Assembly: GCF_003054225.1 (NCBI RefSeq) | Contig: NZ_QBKQ01000001.1 | Span: forward strand, 1,364,001-1,428,000 | DNA: 64,000 nucleotides | Origin: Christiangramia gaetbulicola | Lineage (GTDB): Bacteria > Bacteroidota > Bacteroidia > Flavobacteriales > Flavobacteriaceae | Reading direction: 5' to 3' | Part shown: piece by piece, positions 34,318 through 43,734 of the stretch | Position numbering within the stretch: position 1 is the stretch's first letter | How the letters are laid out: each line of letters opens with the position of its first letter | The notes under the pieces: model-generated | What the model was told of the DNA's origin: nothing | Seen by the model: the letters and a program-made list of their open reading frames with translations, nothing else | Databases searched by the model: none | Translations under genes and position numbers: made by a program

Positions 34318-35046
34318 TTAAGATCTAAAATAATAAGTGATCGTTCCCGGTTGTGAATTTCTGCCTGCAAGCTTACTAAATCTGGCACCCGCAGAATATT
34401 CCAGGGCACGATCTGTTAAACACTCATTGGTTGAGGTTGAGCTGGCTTTATTTACTGAAGAATCTATCACATAACCGTTCGCATCCACACTGATATTGAT
34501 CACAATTTTACCCGCAGTATCACAGGTGTAGACCGGATTCGGAATTTTAACCGCGCGCCTTCCTTTTAGAGAAAAGGAAATAGAACTGTAATCGTAAACG
34601 GCAGATTTTTGAGATGCTTCCTCAGCCGAATCATTACCATCTGACCGATTTTTTTTGTCTTCAGAATTCTTCTTATTTACAGTATAGTTGCCTTCAGACC
34701 CATCTGTATCTTCATTTTCGGCCTCTTCCTGGTCAGCACTATTCTTTTCAAATATCTTGTCTAGTTGACTTTTAAAATCTGCCTCGCGAGTTTCTTTGTC
34801 CTGATTGTAGGCCTGGTGAGTTTGTACGTCTCTGGGATTTCTCTTTGGAGTTTCCTCCTGCTTCTCAGGTTCGGTCTCTTTCTTTTCTTCTACTTTGAAT
34901 TGTTCAAGGTCTACGAGCATTTCAGCTGTTTCCTTGTTTGCGTTGGCAAGATTGAAATTATACAATGCCAGCATAAGGACAGCAAATAAAAGCGTAGTAA
35001 TGATAAGCGCTTTATGCTTATCGAAAAATTCCTCGAAAAACTCCAT
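34318..35046 (-). CDS. TonB-family energy-transducer-like protein
   Basis: A 242-residue protein with one N-terminal transmembrane helix (ALIITTLLFAVLMLALYNFNLA at about 13-34). A long, highly charged and acidic central spacer (residues about 50-150) follows. The C-terminal domain has the TonB_C-like order GKIVINISVDANGYVIDSSVNKASST, then YSAGARFSKL and PGTITYYFRS. The spacer lacks the proline-rich repeats of enterobacterial TonB. It may couple proton motive force to receptors such as the one at 25956. Exact partners (ExbB/ExbD) are not in the window. Confidence 0.75.
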   Translation of the reverse strand: MEFFEEFFDKHKALIITTLLFAVLMLALYNFNLANANKETAEMLVDLEQFKVEEKKETEPEKQEETPKRNPRDVQTHQAYNQDKETREADFKSQLDKIFEKNSADQEEAENEDTDGSEGNYTVNKKNSEDKKNRSDGNDSAEEASQKSAVYDYSSISFSLKGRRAVKIPNPVYTCDTAGKIVINISVDANGYVIDSSVNKASSTSTNECLTDRALEYSAGARFSKLAGRNSQPGTITYYFRS

Positions 35047-35068
35047 ATTTAATTAAACGTCAGTAGAC

Positions 35069-35785
35069 TTACTTATTCTCCTGTGAAGGTAGTAAATTTT
35101 CAAAATACTCGAGGTCCATGGCTTTTTCTACAGAATATTCTCCAATTCCGGTACGTCTTAATTCAGAAAGATGCGCGCCACTATTCAATGCCTGCCCGTA
35201 TTCATGCGCAAGACTTCTAATGTAGGTTCCTTTGCTGCAAACTACTCTGAAATGAACTTTTGGAAATTCTTCCGTATCGATCTCGAATTCAGAAATTTCA
35301 ACCTTCCTTGACTTTACTTCAACTTCCTTGCCTTCTCTGGCATATTCGTAAAGTCTTTTTCCGTCTTTCTTTAAAGCTGAGAAAACTGGCGGGGTCTGGT
35401 CAATTTCGCCAAGAAATTTTTTTGTGGTCTCATGAAGCAATTCTTCTGTAATATGATCTGTGGGGAATTTTTCGTCAATTTCGGTCTCCAGGTCAAAAGA
35501 TGGAGTAGTGCTGCCTATAGTAAAAGTGCCTGTATATTCCTTGATCTGTCCCTGAAGCTCAGGAATGGTTTTAGTGAATTTTCCGGTGCAAATGATCAGA
35601 AGTCCTGTAGCAAGCGGATCTAAAGTTCCCGCATGACCAACCTTGATCTTTTTGATCTTGCAGCTTTTTCTTATTAGCCACCGCACTTTGTTGACTAACT
35701 GGAAAGAGGTCCAGTTCAGCGGTTTATCAAAGAGAAGTACCTGGCCTGTTTTGAATTCTTCTGGAGTAAATTCGTTATTGCGCAT
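35069..35785 (-). CDS. truB: tRNA pseudouridine(55) synthase
   Basis: Makes pseudouridine 55 in the T-loop of tRNAs. It has 238 residues from ATG 35785 (MRNNEFTPEEFKTGQVLLFDKP); the frame continues to 35833, but that adds 16 residues lying inside uppP. The catalytic motif GHAGTLDPLATGLL holds Asp56. Also visible are KPLNWTSFQLVNKVR, KKDGKRLYEYAR and CSKGTYIRSLAHEYG. It overlaps the end of uppP by 11 bp, indicating coupling within the ftsX-DUF3098-uppP-truB block. Confidence 0.96.
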   Translation of the reverse strand: MRNNEFTPEEFKTGQVLLFDKPLNWTSFQLVNKVRWLIRKSCKIKKIKVGHAGTLDPLATGLLIICTGKFTKTIPELQGQIKEYTGTFTIGSTTPSFDLETEIDEKFPTDHITEELLHETTKKFLGEIDQTPPVFSALKKDGKRLYEYAREGKEVEVKSRKVEISEFEIDTEEFPKVHFRVVCSKGTYIRSLAHEYGQALNSGAHLSELRRTGIGEYSVEKAMDLEYFENLLPSQENK

Positions 35786-36569
35786 ATGCAAAAGTAATAG
35801 CGGCAAGTCCCACCACAAAACAATAGACAGCAAACCATGAAAGTTTACTTTTCTTTACCAGGGCGATCATCCAGGTGCAGGCAACCAAACCTGCAATAAA
35901 TGCCGCGACAAAGCCTACTGCCAGGATCGAAAAATCTGCAGTGCTTTCCATTAGTTCTCCGCTTAAGAGATCTTTGGCGATCTTTCCGAAGATCAAAGGC
36001 ACGACCATTAAGAAAGAGAATCTCGCAGCTTTGGTCTTATCATTTCCTAATAGAACTGAAGTTGAAATGGTAGCTCCACTTCGAGAAATTCCGGGAAGCA
36101 TGGCTATCGCCTGAGAAATCCCGATAACGAATGCGTTGCTGTAACTAACCTTTTTTCCGGTATTCTTGGCTTTATCAGCAAGCCAGAGTAGTAAGGCGGT
36201 AATTAGAAGCATGAACCCGACGAAAAGAATATTTCCGCCAAATAATGCTTCGAGTTGTTCTTCAAAAAGCAATCCTACAATGACTGCGGGGATCATTGAA
36301 ACTATGATCTTTAAAGAGAACTGAGTCTCTTCATTCCATTTAAAGCTTAACAAGCCGCCAATGATCTCAAAAACATCTTTTCTGAAAACTACCAGCGTAC
36401 TCAAAGCTGTGGCAAAATGAAGTACTACGGTAAATAGCAGAGACTCTTCAGGAACACTGGTATCTCCTAAAATAGCTTTTCCTAATTCTAAATGTCCACT
36501 TGAAGAAACTGGTAAAAATTCGGTAAGTCCTTGGATGATACCAAGGATCACGGCGTCTAATACGTCCAA
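35775..36569 (-). CDS. uppP: undecaprenyl-diphosphatase
   Basis: A 264-residue integral membrane enzyme that removes phosphate from undecaprenyl diphosphate to recycle the peptidoglycan lipid carrier. Family motifs are GIIQGLTEFLPVSSSGHLELG near the start and LPGISRSGATISTSVLLG in the middle, the two conserved active-site segments. About eight hydrophobic helices are present. It lies 5 bp after the DUF3098 gene and overlaps truB. Confidence 0.96.
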   Translation of the reverse strand: MDVLDAVILGIIQGLTEFLPVSSSGHLELGKAILGDTSVPEESLLFTVVLHFATALSTLVVFRKDVFEIIGGLLSFKWNEETQFSLKIIVSMIPAVIVGLLFEEQLEALFGGNILFVGFMLLITALLLWLADKAKNTGKKVSYSNAFVIGISQAIAMLPGISRSGATISTSVLLGNDKTKAARFSFLMVVPLIFGKIAKDLLSGELMESTADFSILAVGFVAAFIAGLVACTWMIALVKKSKLSWFAVYCFVVGLAAITFAYAQ

Positions 36570-36574
36570 ACTTA

Positions 36575-36832
36575 TTATTTTTTATGGGGATTCAACAATA
36601 TGGCATATACCTCTATCGCAAAGCCAATCAGCACCAAAGCCGGTGCAAGTCGAATTCTTTGAAAGTTATAGATAGCGTCATTAAATTCATTTGGATCTTC
36701 GCTACCACCGCCAGACATCAAAATAAAGCCCAGAACGATCACGCCAATCCCAATAAACATGAAGGTGTAGTTCTTCTTCCCGAAAACAAACCCAGTGTTG
36801 AAGCTTCCTTTTATTTTATTCTTTTCATTCAT
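36575..36832 (-). CDS. DUF3098 small membrane protein
   Basis: An 85-residue protein from ATG 36832 (MNEKNKIKGSFNTGFVFGKKNY); the frame to 36859 would add nine residues. Two transmembrane helices are visible (YTFMFIGIGVIVLGFILMSGG and APALVLIGFAIEVYAILL) with the loop GGSEDPNEFNDAIYNFQRIR, the DUF3098 hallmark. It is normally found between ftsX and uppP in Bacteroidota, as it is here. Its function is unknown, but it is likely tied to envelope assembly by position. Confidence 0.85.
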   Translation of the reverse strand: MNEKNKIKGSFNTGFVFGKKNYTFMFIGIGVIVLGFILMSGGGSEDPNEFNDAIYNFQRIRLAPALVLIGFAIEVYAILLNPHKK

Positions 36833-36846
36833 CTTTAAATCTTTTT

Positions 36847-37364
36847 GCCACGAATGCACTAATGAATTACAAAACTATTCTTTGATGCATTAATTTATCC
36901 GGTTCAAAATTAGCCAATATTGCCAATTTATTTCCCGAAACCTTAAGATAATTAATACATTGAGCAATATGGCGATCATTAAGAGCTGCAACAGATTTTA
37001 TTTCCAAAATTATTTTATCGTAGATCACGAAATCTGCCACATATTGGTGAGGCAGAACCACCTCTTTATAGTTTACCTGATATCTTTTTTCCCTTTCGAA
37101 AGGAATGTTTCTGGCTTTCAATTCATATTCTATAGCATCTGAATAAACTGCCTCTAGAAAACCTCCCCCTAATTCATTATGAACATCAAATAAAACACCT
37201 ATTAACTCATAACTTTCCTGTTTATAGGTGAGATTTGCCATGTTTGAAGTTCTTTCTTTATTTCATTTCTCTAACGAATGCCCTTATACTTTTCAGCTGT
37301 TGATACAGAACTTTTTACCTTCTTTGATCCGAGCGAGATAAAAAATTATCCGTGCATTAGTGGC
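36847..37364. repeat. terminal inverted repeats bracketing the GxxExxY gene
   Basis: Positions 36847-36866 (starting GCCACGAATGCAC) and 37345-37364 (reverse complement starting GCCACTAATGCAC) match at 15 of 20 positions in inverted orientation. They enclose a 518-bp segment containing only the GxxExxY gene. The left repeat directly follows the GxxExxY stop; the right one lies 13 bp from the ftsX stop. Confidence 0.65.
36867..37241 (-). CDS. GxxExxY family protein
   Basis: A 124-residue protein of the GxxExxY family, named for its motif (here GGGFLEAVY, residues about 25-33). The acidic and lysine residues in VADFVIYDKIILEIKSV recall a PD-(D/E)xK nuclease core (D..E-K), so a nuclease-like fold is suggested. 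The role is unknown. It interrupts the otherwise conserved ftsX-DUF3098-uppP order and is bounded by inverted repeats, which points to insertion as a unit. Confidence 0.88.
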   Translation of the reverse strand: MANLTYKQESYELIGVLFDVHNELGGGFLEAVYSDAIEYELKARNIPFEREKRYQVNYKEVVLPHQYVADFVIYDKIILEIKSVAALNDRHIAQCINYLKVSGNKLAILANFEPDKLMHQRIVL

Positions 37365-37376
37365 TGAAAACAACTA

Positions 37377-38255
37377 CTAATAGTATAACTCGTCTGTTTT
37401 TAAATTTAGAAAACGCGAGGTCGCAAAATACGTACTAATCCATGTAATTACAATTCCCATCAGGAAAATTCCGGAGAATAGAATGACCAGCATTTTAATA
37501 TCACCTAAAAGATTGAGTTCAGTAAAACTATTGTTCAGGTAATAAAGTACTGCAGCCATCCCAATGAGTGCCAGGATAGCACCTATCAGTCCTAGTTTTA
37601 CACTTTGCCAGATAAAAGGTCTTCTAATAAAGCCTTTGGTGGCGCCCACCATCTGCATCGTCTTAATAATGAATCTTTTGGAGTATACTGCCAGTCTTAT
37701 GCTGCTATTGATAAGTAATACCGCGATAAACGTAAAAACAGAGCTCGCAATCAATACCCAGAAACTTATTTTTTTAACGTTGTCGTTCAGCAAGGCGATA
37801 AGAGGTTTGTCATAAACGACCTCGTCTACAAAATTCTTGGAAGTAAGATCATCAGCAATTTTGTCTACTTGCTCCGAGGAAACAAAATCTGCGTTCATAT
37901 AAACGTCTATAGAATTCTGAAGTGGGTTATATCCCAGGAATTCCATAAAATCTTCACCAATTTCTTCACTATGCGCCTCTGCGGCTTCCTCTTTGGAAAC
38001 AAAAGTGGTTGACTTGGTATAATCTGCCATAGCCAGGCTTTTCTTCAACTGCTCGATCTCAACCTCTTTGGCGTTATCCTTAAGATAAACCGTAAGGGCG
38101 ATCTGCTCTTTAAAATGATCGGCTACCTTTTTAGTATTTAAAACCAGAAGGCCAAGCATTCCTAAAAGGAATAATACCAGGGAAATACTGATAACTACTG
38201 AAAAATAGGAAGATATGAGTCGGCGTTTCTGATACCTTTCAAAAGATGTGGTCAT
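37377..38255 (-). CDS. ftsX: cell division protein FtsX
   Basis: A 292-residue membrane partner of the FtsE ATPase that controls peptidoglycan hydrolases at division. It has an N-terminal TM helix (VVISISLVLFLLGMLGLLVL), an extracytoplasmic domain at about 45-165, then three TM helices. The cytosolic loop has KRFIIKTMQMVGATKGFIRRPF, the family signature that contacts FtsE. FtsE is not encoded nearby. Transcription probably runs ftsX, then GxxExxY, DUF3098, uppP, truB. Confidence 0.94.
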   Translation of the reverse strand: MTTSFERYQKRRLISSYFSVVISISLVLFLLGMLGLLVLNTKKVADHFKEQIALTVYLKDNAKEVEIEQLKKSLAMADYTKSTTFVSKEEAAEAHSEEIGEDFMEFLGYNPLQNSIDVYMNADFVSSEQVDKIADDLTSKNFVDEVVYDKPLIALLNDNVKKISFWVLIASSVFTFIAVLLINSSIRLAVYSKRFIIKTMQMVGATKGFIRRPFIWQSVKLGLIGAILALIGMAAVLYYLNNSFTELNLLGDIKMLVILFSGIFLMGIVITWISTYFATSRFLNLKTDELYY

Positions 38256-38374
38256 AGAGTGACTTCAGATTTTTTGTAAAAATAAGAAAGTTAAGTTTTC
38301 CTAATCTTTAAAACGTTTAAACTTTTGAAAATATTGGGACTATCCTAATTAAGTTGCCTAACTATTGGTTTGGT

Positions 38375-38605
38375 ACGTCATGCTGAACTTGTTTCAGTAT
38401 CTTCAGATACCCGGAAGTAAATTCAAGGTGACGTCGAAGATTGGTTGGTCATGCTGAGCCTGTCGAAGCATGGTTTCTGGATAACACATTTCGACTGCGC
38501 TCAATGTGATATTCCCTTTGTCATTCCGAGCGTAGTCGAGGAATCTCTTTAGGTCAGATTTCTCAGTCGTTTCACTTCTTCGAAATGACACCACTGCGGA
38601 ATCTC
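38375..38605. repeat. intergenic palindromic repeats between ftsX and panE
   Basis: The 384-bp divergent gap contains at least three units: GTCATGCTGAACTTGTTTCAG near 38378, GGTCATGCTGAGCCTGTCGAAG near 38448, and GTCATTCCGAGCGTAGTCGAGG near 38520. No gene is seen apart from the panE promoter element TAAATTTG at 38618-38625. Confidence 0.75.
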
Positions 38606-38639
38606 TCATATCTTTCCTAAATTTGAGAAAATTCAATTT

Positions 38640-39572
38640 ATGGAAATTTTGGTTTATGGAATTGGCGGCGTTGGAGGCTATTTTGGTGGAAAACTAGCTA
38701 ATGCAGGATTCAATGTAAGTATGATCGCAAGAGGTGAACACCTTAAAGCTATACAGAAAAACGGACTAGAGGTGGAAAGTATCAAGGGTAATTTTAAAGT
38801 AAAACCAAAGATAGCTACTTCAGATGTTTCTGAAGTTCCAAAACCAGACCTTATTATTCTTGGAATTAAATCCTGGCAGATCCCATTGGTTGCTGCAGAA
38901 TTAAAACCCATAATTGGTGAAAATACCATAGTTCTTCCATTGCAGAACGGAGCCGATAACTATGAGAAACTAATTGAATTTCTTCCGAAGAAAAATGTGC
39001 TTGCCGGGCTTTGCTTTATTGTAAGTTTTTTAGAAGAACCGGGAAAAATAAAACATGCTTCTTATGAGCCGAAGATCGTTTTTGGAGAGGCAGATAATTC
39101 ACGATCAGAAAGGGTTTTAAAAATTCATGATATCCTTGATGAGGCGGGAATAGAAAATAATATCCCTGAAAACATCCAGTTAGAGATCTGGAAAAAGTTC
39201 CTGTTTATCTGTACCGTCAGCGGCATTGGCGGACTCACGAGAGTTCCAATAGACAAGATCAGAGATAGCAATTATCTTAAGGAAATGATGAGAAATTCCG
39301 CCAGGGAGATCATTGAAGTTGGAAAGGTTAAAGGAGTTCCTTTAACCGAAAAGCATCTGGAAATGGTCTTTGAGATAATCAATTCGCAACCTGAGGGGAC
39401 TACCGCTTCTACCCAGCGGGATATCATGAATGGCAAACCTTCAGAACTGGAAAATTTTAATGGCTTTATCGTTAAACAGGGAGAAAGGCTAGGGGTTAAA
39501 ACTCCCGTGAACAGGTATATCTATGAATGCCTGAAACCTATGGAAGAAGAAGCGAGAAAAAGCCGGGAATAG
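38640..39572 (+). CDS. panE: 2-dehydropantoate 2-reductase
   Basis: A 310-residue ketopantoate reductase that makes pantoate for CoA using NADPH. The dinucleotide motif GIGGVGGYFGGKLA opens the protein. Family features are LGIKSWQIPLVAAELKPIIGENTIVLPLQNGADN, EIWKKFLFICTVSGIGGLTR and the active-site region GKPSELENFNGFIVKQGERLGV. It is monocistronic with its own -7 element. The NADPH-binding GGxGG pattern is intact, and the length is normal. The paralogous ApbA/KPR-like oxidoreductases cannot be fully excluded. Confidence 0.9.
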   Translation: MEILVYGIGGVGGYFGGKLANAGFNVSMIARGEHLKAIQKNGLEVESIKGNFKVKPKIATSDVSEVPKPDLIILGIKSWQIPLVAAELKPIIGENTIVLPLQNGADNYEKLIEFLPKKNVLAGLCFIVSFLEEPGKIKHASYEPKIVFGEADNSRSERVLKIHDILDEAGIENNIPENIQLEIWKKFLFICTVSGIGGLTRVPIDKIRDSNYLKEMMRNSAREIIEVGKVKGVPLTEKHLEMVFEIINSQPEGTTASTQRDIMNGKPSELENFNGFIVKQGERLGVKTPVNRYIYECLKPMEEEARKSRE

Positions 39573-39624
39573 AACTTTCAATCATTCCGCATAAGTCCTT
39601 TAAAATTGTATTTTTGCGTTTCAG

Positions 39625-39702
39625 AAAATACCGTCAAGCTGAACTTGTTTCAGCTTCTCATTTTTTAGACCCTGAAACAAGTTCAGGGTGACGTAGATAA
39701 AT
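39625..39702. repeat. intergenic inverted repeat upstream of leuS
   Basis: CGTCAAGCTGAACTTGTTTCAG and CCTGAAACAAGTTCAGGGTGACG form a long imperfect hairpin. It falls after a TATTTTTG -7 element at 39609-39616, so it may be in the leuS leader. Confidence 0.7.
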
Positions 39703-39717
39703 AAGAAAGAGAAGAAG

Positions 39718-42531
39718 ATGAGTTACCACTTTAATAAGATCGAAGAGAAATGGCAGAAATACTGGGCCGAAAACCAGACTTTTAAAGCCAGCAACGATTC
39801 TGATAAACCAAAATATTATGTGCTGGACATGTTTCCTTATCCTTCGGGAGCGGGACTGCATGTAGGGCATCCACTGGGCTATATTGCCAGTGATATCTAT
39901 GCCCGCTTTAAAAGGCATAAAGGTTTTAACGTGTTGCATCCACAGGGATATGATAGTTTCGGGCTTCCGGCAGAGCAATATGCCATTCAAACCGGGCAGC
40001 ATCCTGCGGTAACAACTGAAAATAATATTGCCCGTTACAGGGAACAATTAGATAAGATCGGTTTTTCTTTCGACTGGAGTCGTGAGGTGAGAACCAGCGA
40101 GCCAGATTATTATAAGTGGACACAGTGGATCTTTATACAGCTTTTTGAAAGCTGGTACGACCAAGAGGCTGAAAAATCCCGTCCAATTTCAGAACTTGAA
40201 GAGATCTTTTCTTCTGAAGGGAATACCAGGGTGAATGCTGCCTGCGATAATGATACTGAAGAATTTTCAGCGGCAGAATGGAATAAATATTCTGCAGATG
40301 AAAAGGAGCAGGTTCTTTTAAAATATAGGCTTACTTATTTAGCGGAAGCAGAAGTTAACTGGTGTCCGCAACTTGGAACCGTTCTGGCAAACGACGAGAT
40401 CGTGAACGGAGTTTCTGAACGTGGAGGTTATCCCGTAATTAGAAAAAAAATGACCCAATGGAGCATGCGAATTTCAGCTTTTGCTGAAAGATTGCTTCAG
40501 GATCTTAATAAAATTGACTGGACCGAAAGCTTAAAGGAGAGTCAGCGTAACTGGATAGGGAAATCGGTTGGGGCGCATGTGGACTTTAAGATCAAGGATA
40601 CTGGACATACAGTTGGGGTTTTCACCACGCGACCTGATACCATTTTTGGCGTAAGCTTTATGACGCTTGCACCAGAACATGACCTGGTAAAGGAGATCAC
40701 TTCAGAAGCTCACCGTGAAGAAGTTGAGGCTTATATCGAAGCCAGTGCCAAGAGAAGTGAGCGCGAACGTATGGCAGATGTGAAAAGCATCACCGGTGTG
40801 TTTACCGGGGCATATGCCGAACATCCATTTACCGGGGAATCTATCCCGATCTGGATAGGAGATTATGTGCTTGCGGGTTACGGAACCGGCGCTGTTATGG
40901 CCGTACCATGTGGTGACCAGCGAGATCATGATTTCGCTAGGCATTTCGATCTTCCAATCCCTAATATTTTTGAAAATATAGATGTTTCCCAGGAAGCTTA
41001 TGCGGGGAAAGAAGGTACGGTGATCGCGAATTCAGAATTCCTTAGCGGACTGGAATATAAAGAGGCATTAAATAAAGTAATTCTGGAACTGGAGAAAACT
41101 GGTCAGGGTTATGGAAAGACAAATTACAGGCTTAGAGATGCGGTTTTCAGCCGTCAGAGATATTGGGGAGAGCCTTTCCCAGTTTATTACGTGAACGGTT
41201 TACCGAAAATGATAGACCTTGAGCATCTTCCTTTAAGATTACCTGAAGTAGAAAAATATCTCCCAACCGAAACCGGTGAGCCGCCATTAGGAAATGCTAC
41301 CGACTGGGCCTGGGATACAAAGAATAATAAAGTGGTTTCGAATTCTGAAATAGACGACGAAACTGTTTTTCCTTTAGAGCTTAATACCATGCCGGGATGG
41401 GCAGGAAGCAGCTGGTATCTTTTCAGGTATATGGATGCCGGGAACCCTGATCGCTTTGTTTCAGAAGAAGCCCAGAAATACTGGGAAAATGTAGATCTGT
41501 ATATTGGAGGTAGCGAGCATGCTACCGGGCACTTATTATATTCAAGATTCTGGACTAAGTTTTTACATGACCGCGGTTGGTTGACAGTTGAAGAACCATT
41601 CAAAAAGCTGATCAACCAGGGAATGATCCTTGGAACCAGTGCTTTCGTTTATAGATTGGAGGGAGAGAATGTATTTGTTTCTAAAAATCAGATCAAAGGC
41701 AATAATGTTCAGCCTATTCATGCTGATGTTTCTTTAGTTAATGCTTCAGATGAGTTGGATATTGAAGGCTTTAAAAAATGGCGTCCGGAATTTGCTGATG
41801 CTAAATTCCTAACCGAAGATGGGAAATACATTGTAGGTAGAGAAGTGGAGAAAATGTCCAAGTCCAAGTACAATGTGGTGAACCCAGATGAGATCTGTAA
41901 AGATTACGGGGCAGATACTTTAAGAATGTATGAAATGTTCCTTGGGCCTCTGGATCAGGCGAAACCATGGAATACTGCCGGGATCACCGGAGTGCATAAC
42001 TTTCTGAAGAAACTCTGGAAGCTTTACCATGACGGTGAGGAATTCTCTGTTTCAGATGAAAAACCTTCAGCAGATTCATTAAAGAGCTTGCATAAGACCA
42101 TTAAGAAAGTAACCGAGGATATTGAAGAATTCAGCTTTAATACTTCTGTATCGACTTTTATGATCTGTGTGAACGAGCTTACCGCTCAAAAATGCAATAG
42201 CCGTGAGATTCTTGAGCCATTAGCGGTGCTTATCGCTCCTTATGCTCCTCATATCGCTGAAGAGCTTTGGGAAAAGCTGGGGAATTCAGATTCTGTTACT
42301 ACCGCAAAATATCCTGAATTCGAAGAGAAGTATTTAGTAGAAAGCAAAAAGAACTATCCTGTTTCTTTTAATGGGAAAATGCGTTTTACGATGGAGCTTC
42401 CTTTGGATATGGGTAAAGATGAAATTGAGAAAAATGTTCTGGAAGATGAAAGAACAAAAAATCAATTAGACGGATCTACCCCTAAAAAAGTTATAGTTGT
42501 TCCGGGTAAAATTGTAAATATTGTAATTTAA
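39718..42531 (+). CDS. leuS: leucyl-tRNA synthetase
   Basis: A 937-residue class I synthetase charging tRNA-Leu. The HIGH motif appears as HVGH at 48-51, and the KMSKS loop is KMSKS at 712-716. The editing domain (near 250-430, with GVFTTRPDTIFGVSFMTLAPEHDL and GYGTGAVMAVPCGDQRDHDFA) is intact. The C-terminal anticodon-binding part has HNFLKKLWKLYHDG and APYAPHIAEELWE. It is monocistronic, with a very strong terminator. Confidence 0.97.
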   Translation: MSYHFNKIEEKWQKYWAENQTFKASNDSDKPKYYVLDMFPYPSGAGLHVGHPLGYIASDIYARFKRHKGFNVLHPQGYDSFGLPAEQYAIQTGQHPAVTTENNIARYREQLDKIGFSFDWSREVRTSEPDYYKWTQWIFIQLFESWYDQEAEKSRPISELEEIFSSEGNTRVNAACDNDTEEFSAAEWNKYSADEKEQVLLKYRLTYLAEAEVNWCPQLGTVLANDEIVNGVSERGGYPVIRKKMTQWSMRISAFAERLLQDLNKIDWTESLKESQRNWIGKSVGAHVDFKIKDTGHTVGVFTTRPDTIFGVSFMTLAPEHDLVKEITSEAHREEVEAYIEASAKRSERERMADVKSITGVFTGAYAEHPFTGESIPIWIGDYVLAGYGTGAVMAVPCGDQRDHDFARHFDLPIPNIFENIDVSQEAYAGKEGTVIANSEFLSGLEYKEALNKVILELEKTGQGYGKTNYRLRDAVFSRQRYWGEPFPVYYVNGLPKMIDLEHLPLRLPEVEKYLPTETGEPPLGNATDWAWDTKNNKVVSNSEIDDETVFPLELNTMPGWAGSSWYLFRYMDAGNPDRFVSEEAQKYWENVDLYIGGSEHATGHLLYSRFWTKFLHDRGWLTVEEPFKKLINQGMILGTSAFVYRLEGENVFVSKNQIKGNNVQPIHADVSLVNASDELDIEGFKKWRPEFADAKFLTEDGKYIVGREVEKMSKSKYNVVNPDEICKDYGADTLRMYEMFLGPLDQAKPWNTAGITGVHNFLKKLWKLYHDGEEFSVSDEKPSADSLKSLHKTIKKVTEDIEEFSFNTSVSTFMICVNELTAQKCNSREILEPLAVLIAPYAPHIAEELWEKLGNSDSVTTAKYPEFEEKYLVESKKNYPVSFNGKMRFTMELPLDMGKDEIEKNVLEDERTKNQLDGSTPKKVIVVPGKIVNIVI

Positions 42532-42547
42532 CCCCCTTAAAAATATC

Positions 42548-42597
42548 AAATAGGGGTGTCAAATGTTATTTTTTACATTTGACACCCCTATTTTTAT
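42548..42597. terminator. very strong intrinsic terminator of leuS
   Basis: A 19-bp perfect stem (AAATAGGGGTGTCAAATGT at 42548-42566 with its complement at 42575-42593), an 8-base loop and a following T-rich tract. Confidence 0.97.
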
Positions 42598-42633
42598 TTT
42601 CTTTACTATTTTTCGGAATCTAAAACTTCTACT

Positions 42634-43734
42634 ATGATAATCGGGATTCCAAAAGAGATCAAAAACAATGAAAACAGGGTGGGAATGACTCCCGCCGGAG
42701 TGCTTGAACTTTCCAAATTAGGTCATCAGGTTCTGGTTCAATCTACCGCTGGTGACTGCAGTGGTTTCGATGATAAAGATTACCATGCTGCCGGAGCTAC
42801 CATTTTACCTTCCATAGACCGGGTTTATCAGCAAAGTGATATGATCGTAAAGGTTAAAGAACCTATCGAGCAGGAATATGATCTTATTAAAGAGGATCAG
42901 ATCGTGTTTACCTATTTTCATTTTGCTTCCAATCAAAATCTTACGGAAGCCATGATGAAGAGTAAATCTGTTTGTATTGCGTATGAAACGGTAGAAGATG
43001 AGGATGGTACCTTGCCTTTGCTAACTCCTATGAGTGAAGTTGCCGGAAGAATGGCTATTCAGCAGGGGGCGAAATATCTGGAGAAACCGGTTAAGGGGAA
43101 AGGCCTTCTATTAGGCGGTGTTCCCGGCGTACCTCCGGGTAAAGTGCTTGTGTTAGGTGCAGGTACAGTTGGGATCCAGGCCGCGAAAATGGCTGCAGGT
43201 CTTGGGGCGCAGGTTACGGTTCTTGATGTGAACATGAATAAGTTGCGTTACGTGAATGACATTATGCCGAGTCATGTGGTGACCGAATTTTCCAATGAAT
43301 ACAATATTAGAAAGCATCTACAGACCACAGATCTTGTGGTGGGTGGTATTCTTATAACCGGCGCAAAAGCACCAAAATTAATTACTCGTGATATGCTGAA
43401 ATTGATGCAGCCGGGTGCGGTGATCGTGGATGTGGCAGTAGATCAGGGTGGTTGTGTTGAGACTACCAGGCCTACGACTCATGAAGATCCTGCTTATATT
43501 ATAGATGGCGTGGTGCATTATTGTGTGGCTAACATGCCTGGTGCAGTGCCTTATACTTCAACTCTTGCGCTTACCAATGTGACCTTGCCTTATGTATTGA
43601 AACTTGCCGAGCATGGCTGGGAGAAGGCATGTGAAAAGGATAGTTCTTTGGCTAAAGGACTTAATATTATAAACGGAAAAGTTGTTTTTGAGCCAATTCT
43701 GGAGGCTTTCGACTGGAATAAATCTTTTGCCTAA
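42634..43734 (+). CDS. ald: alanine dehydrogenase
   Basis: A 366-residue enzyme that interconverts alanine and pyruvate plus ammonia with NAD. The N-terminal substrate domain opens MIIGIPKEIKNNENRVGMTP, and the NAD-binding motif LGAGTVGIQAAKMAAGLGA is at about 175-193. MSEVAGRMA, GVPGVPPG and the active-site VDVAVDQGGCVETTRPTTHEDP are all present. Its 3' end overlaps the convergent rimM by 4 bp. Confidence 0.97.
   Translation: MIIGIPKEIKNNENRVGMTPAGVLELSKLGHQVLVQSTAGDCSGFDDKDYHAAGATILPSIDRVYQQSDMIVKVKEPIEQEYDLIKEDQIVFTYFHFASNQNLTEAMMKSKSVCIAYETVEDEDGTLPLLTPMSEVAGRMAIQQGAKYLEKPVKGKGLLLGGVPGVPPGKVLVLGAGTVGIQAAKMAAGLGAQVTVLDVNMNKLRYVNDIMPSHVVTEFSNEYNIRKHLQTTDLVVGGILITGAKAPKLITRDMLKLMQPGAVIVDVAVDQGGCVETTRPTTHEDPAYIIDGVVHYCVANMPGAVPYTSTLALTNVTLPYVLKLAEHGWEKACEKDSSLAKGLNIINGKVVFEPILEAFDWNKSFA

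Noticed and set aside
35786-35833. Longer N-terminus for TruB
   Set aside because: The extra residues come from the uppP reading region out of frame; TruB begins properly at MRNNEFTPEEF.
39658-40123. Minus-strand ORFs antisense to the leuS start
   Set aside because: The plus strand encodes conserved LeuRS sequence including HVGH; the antisense frames are shadows.
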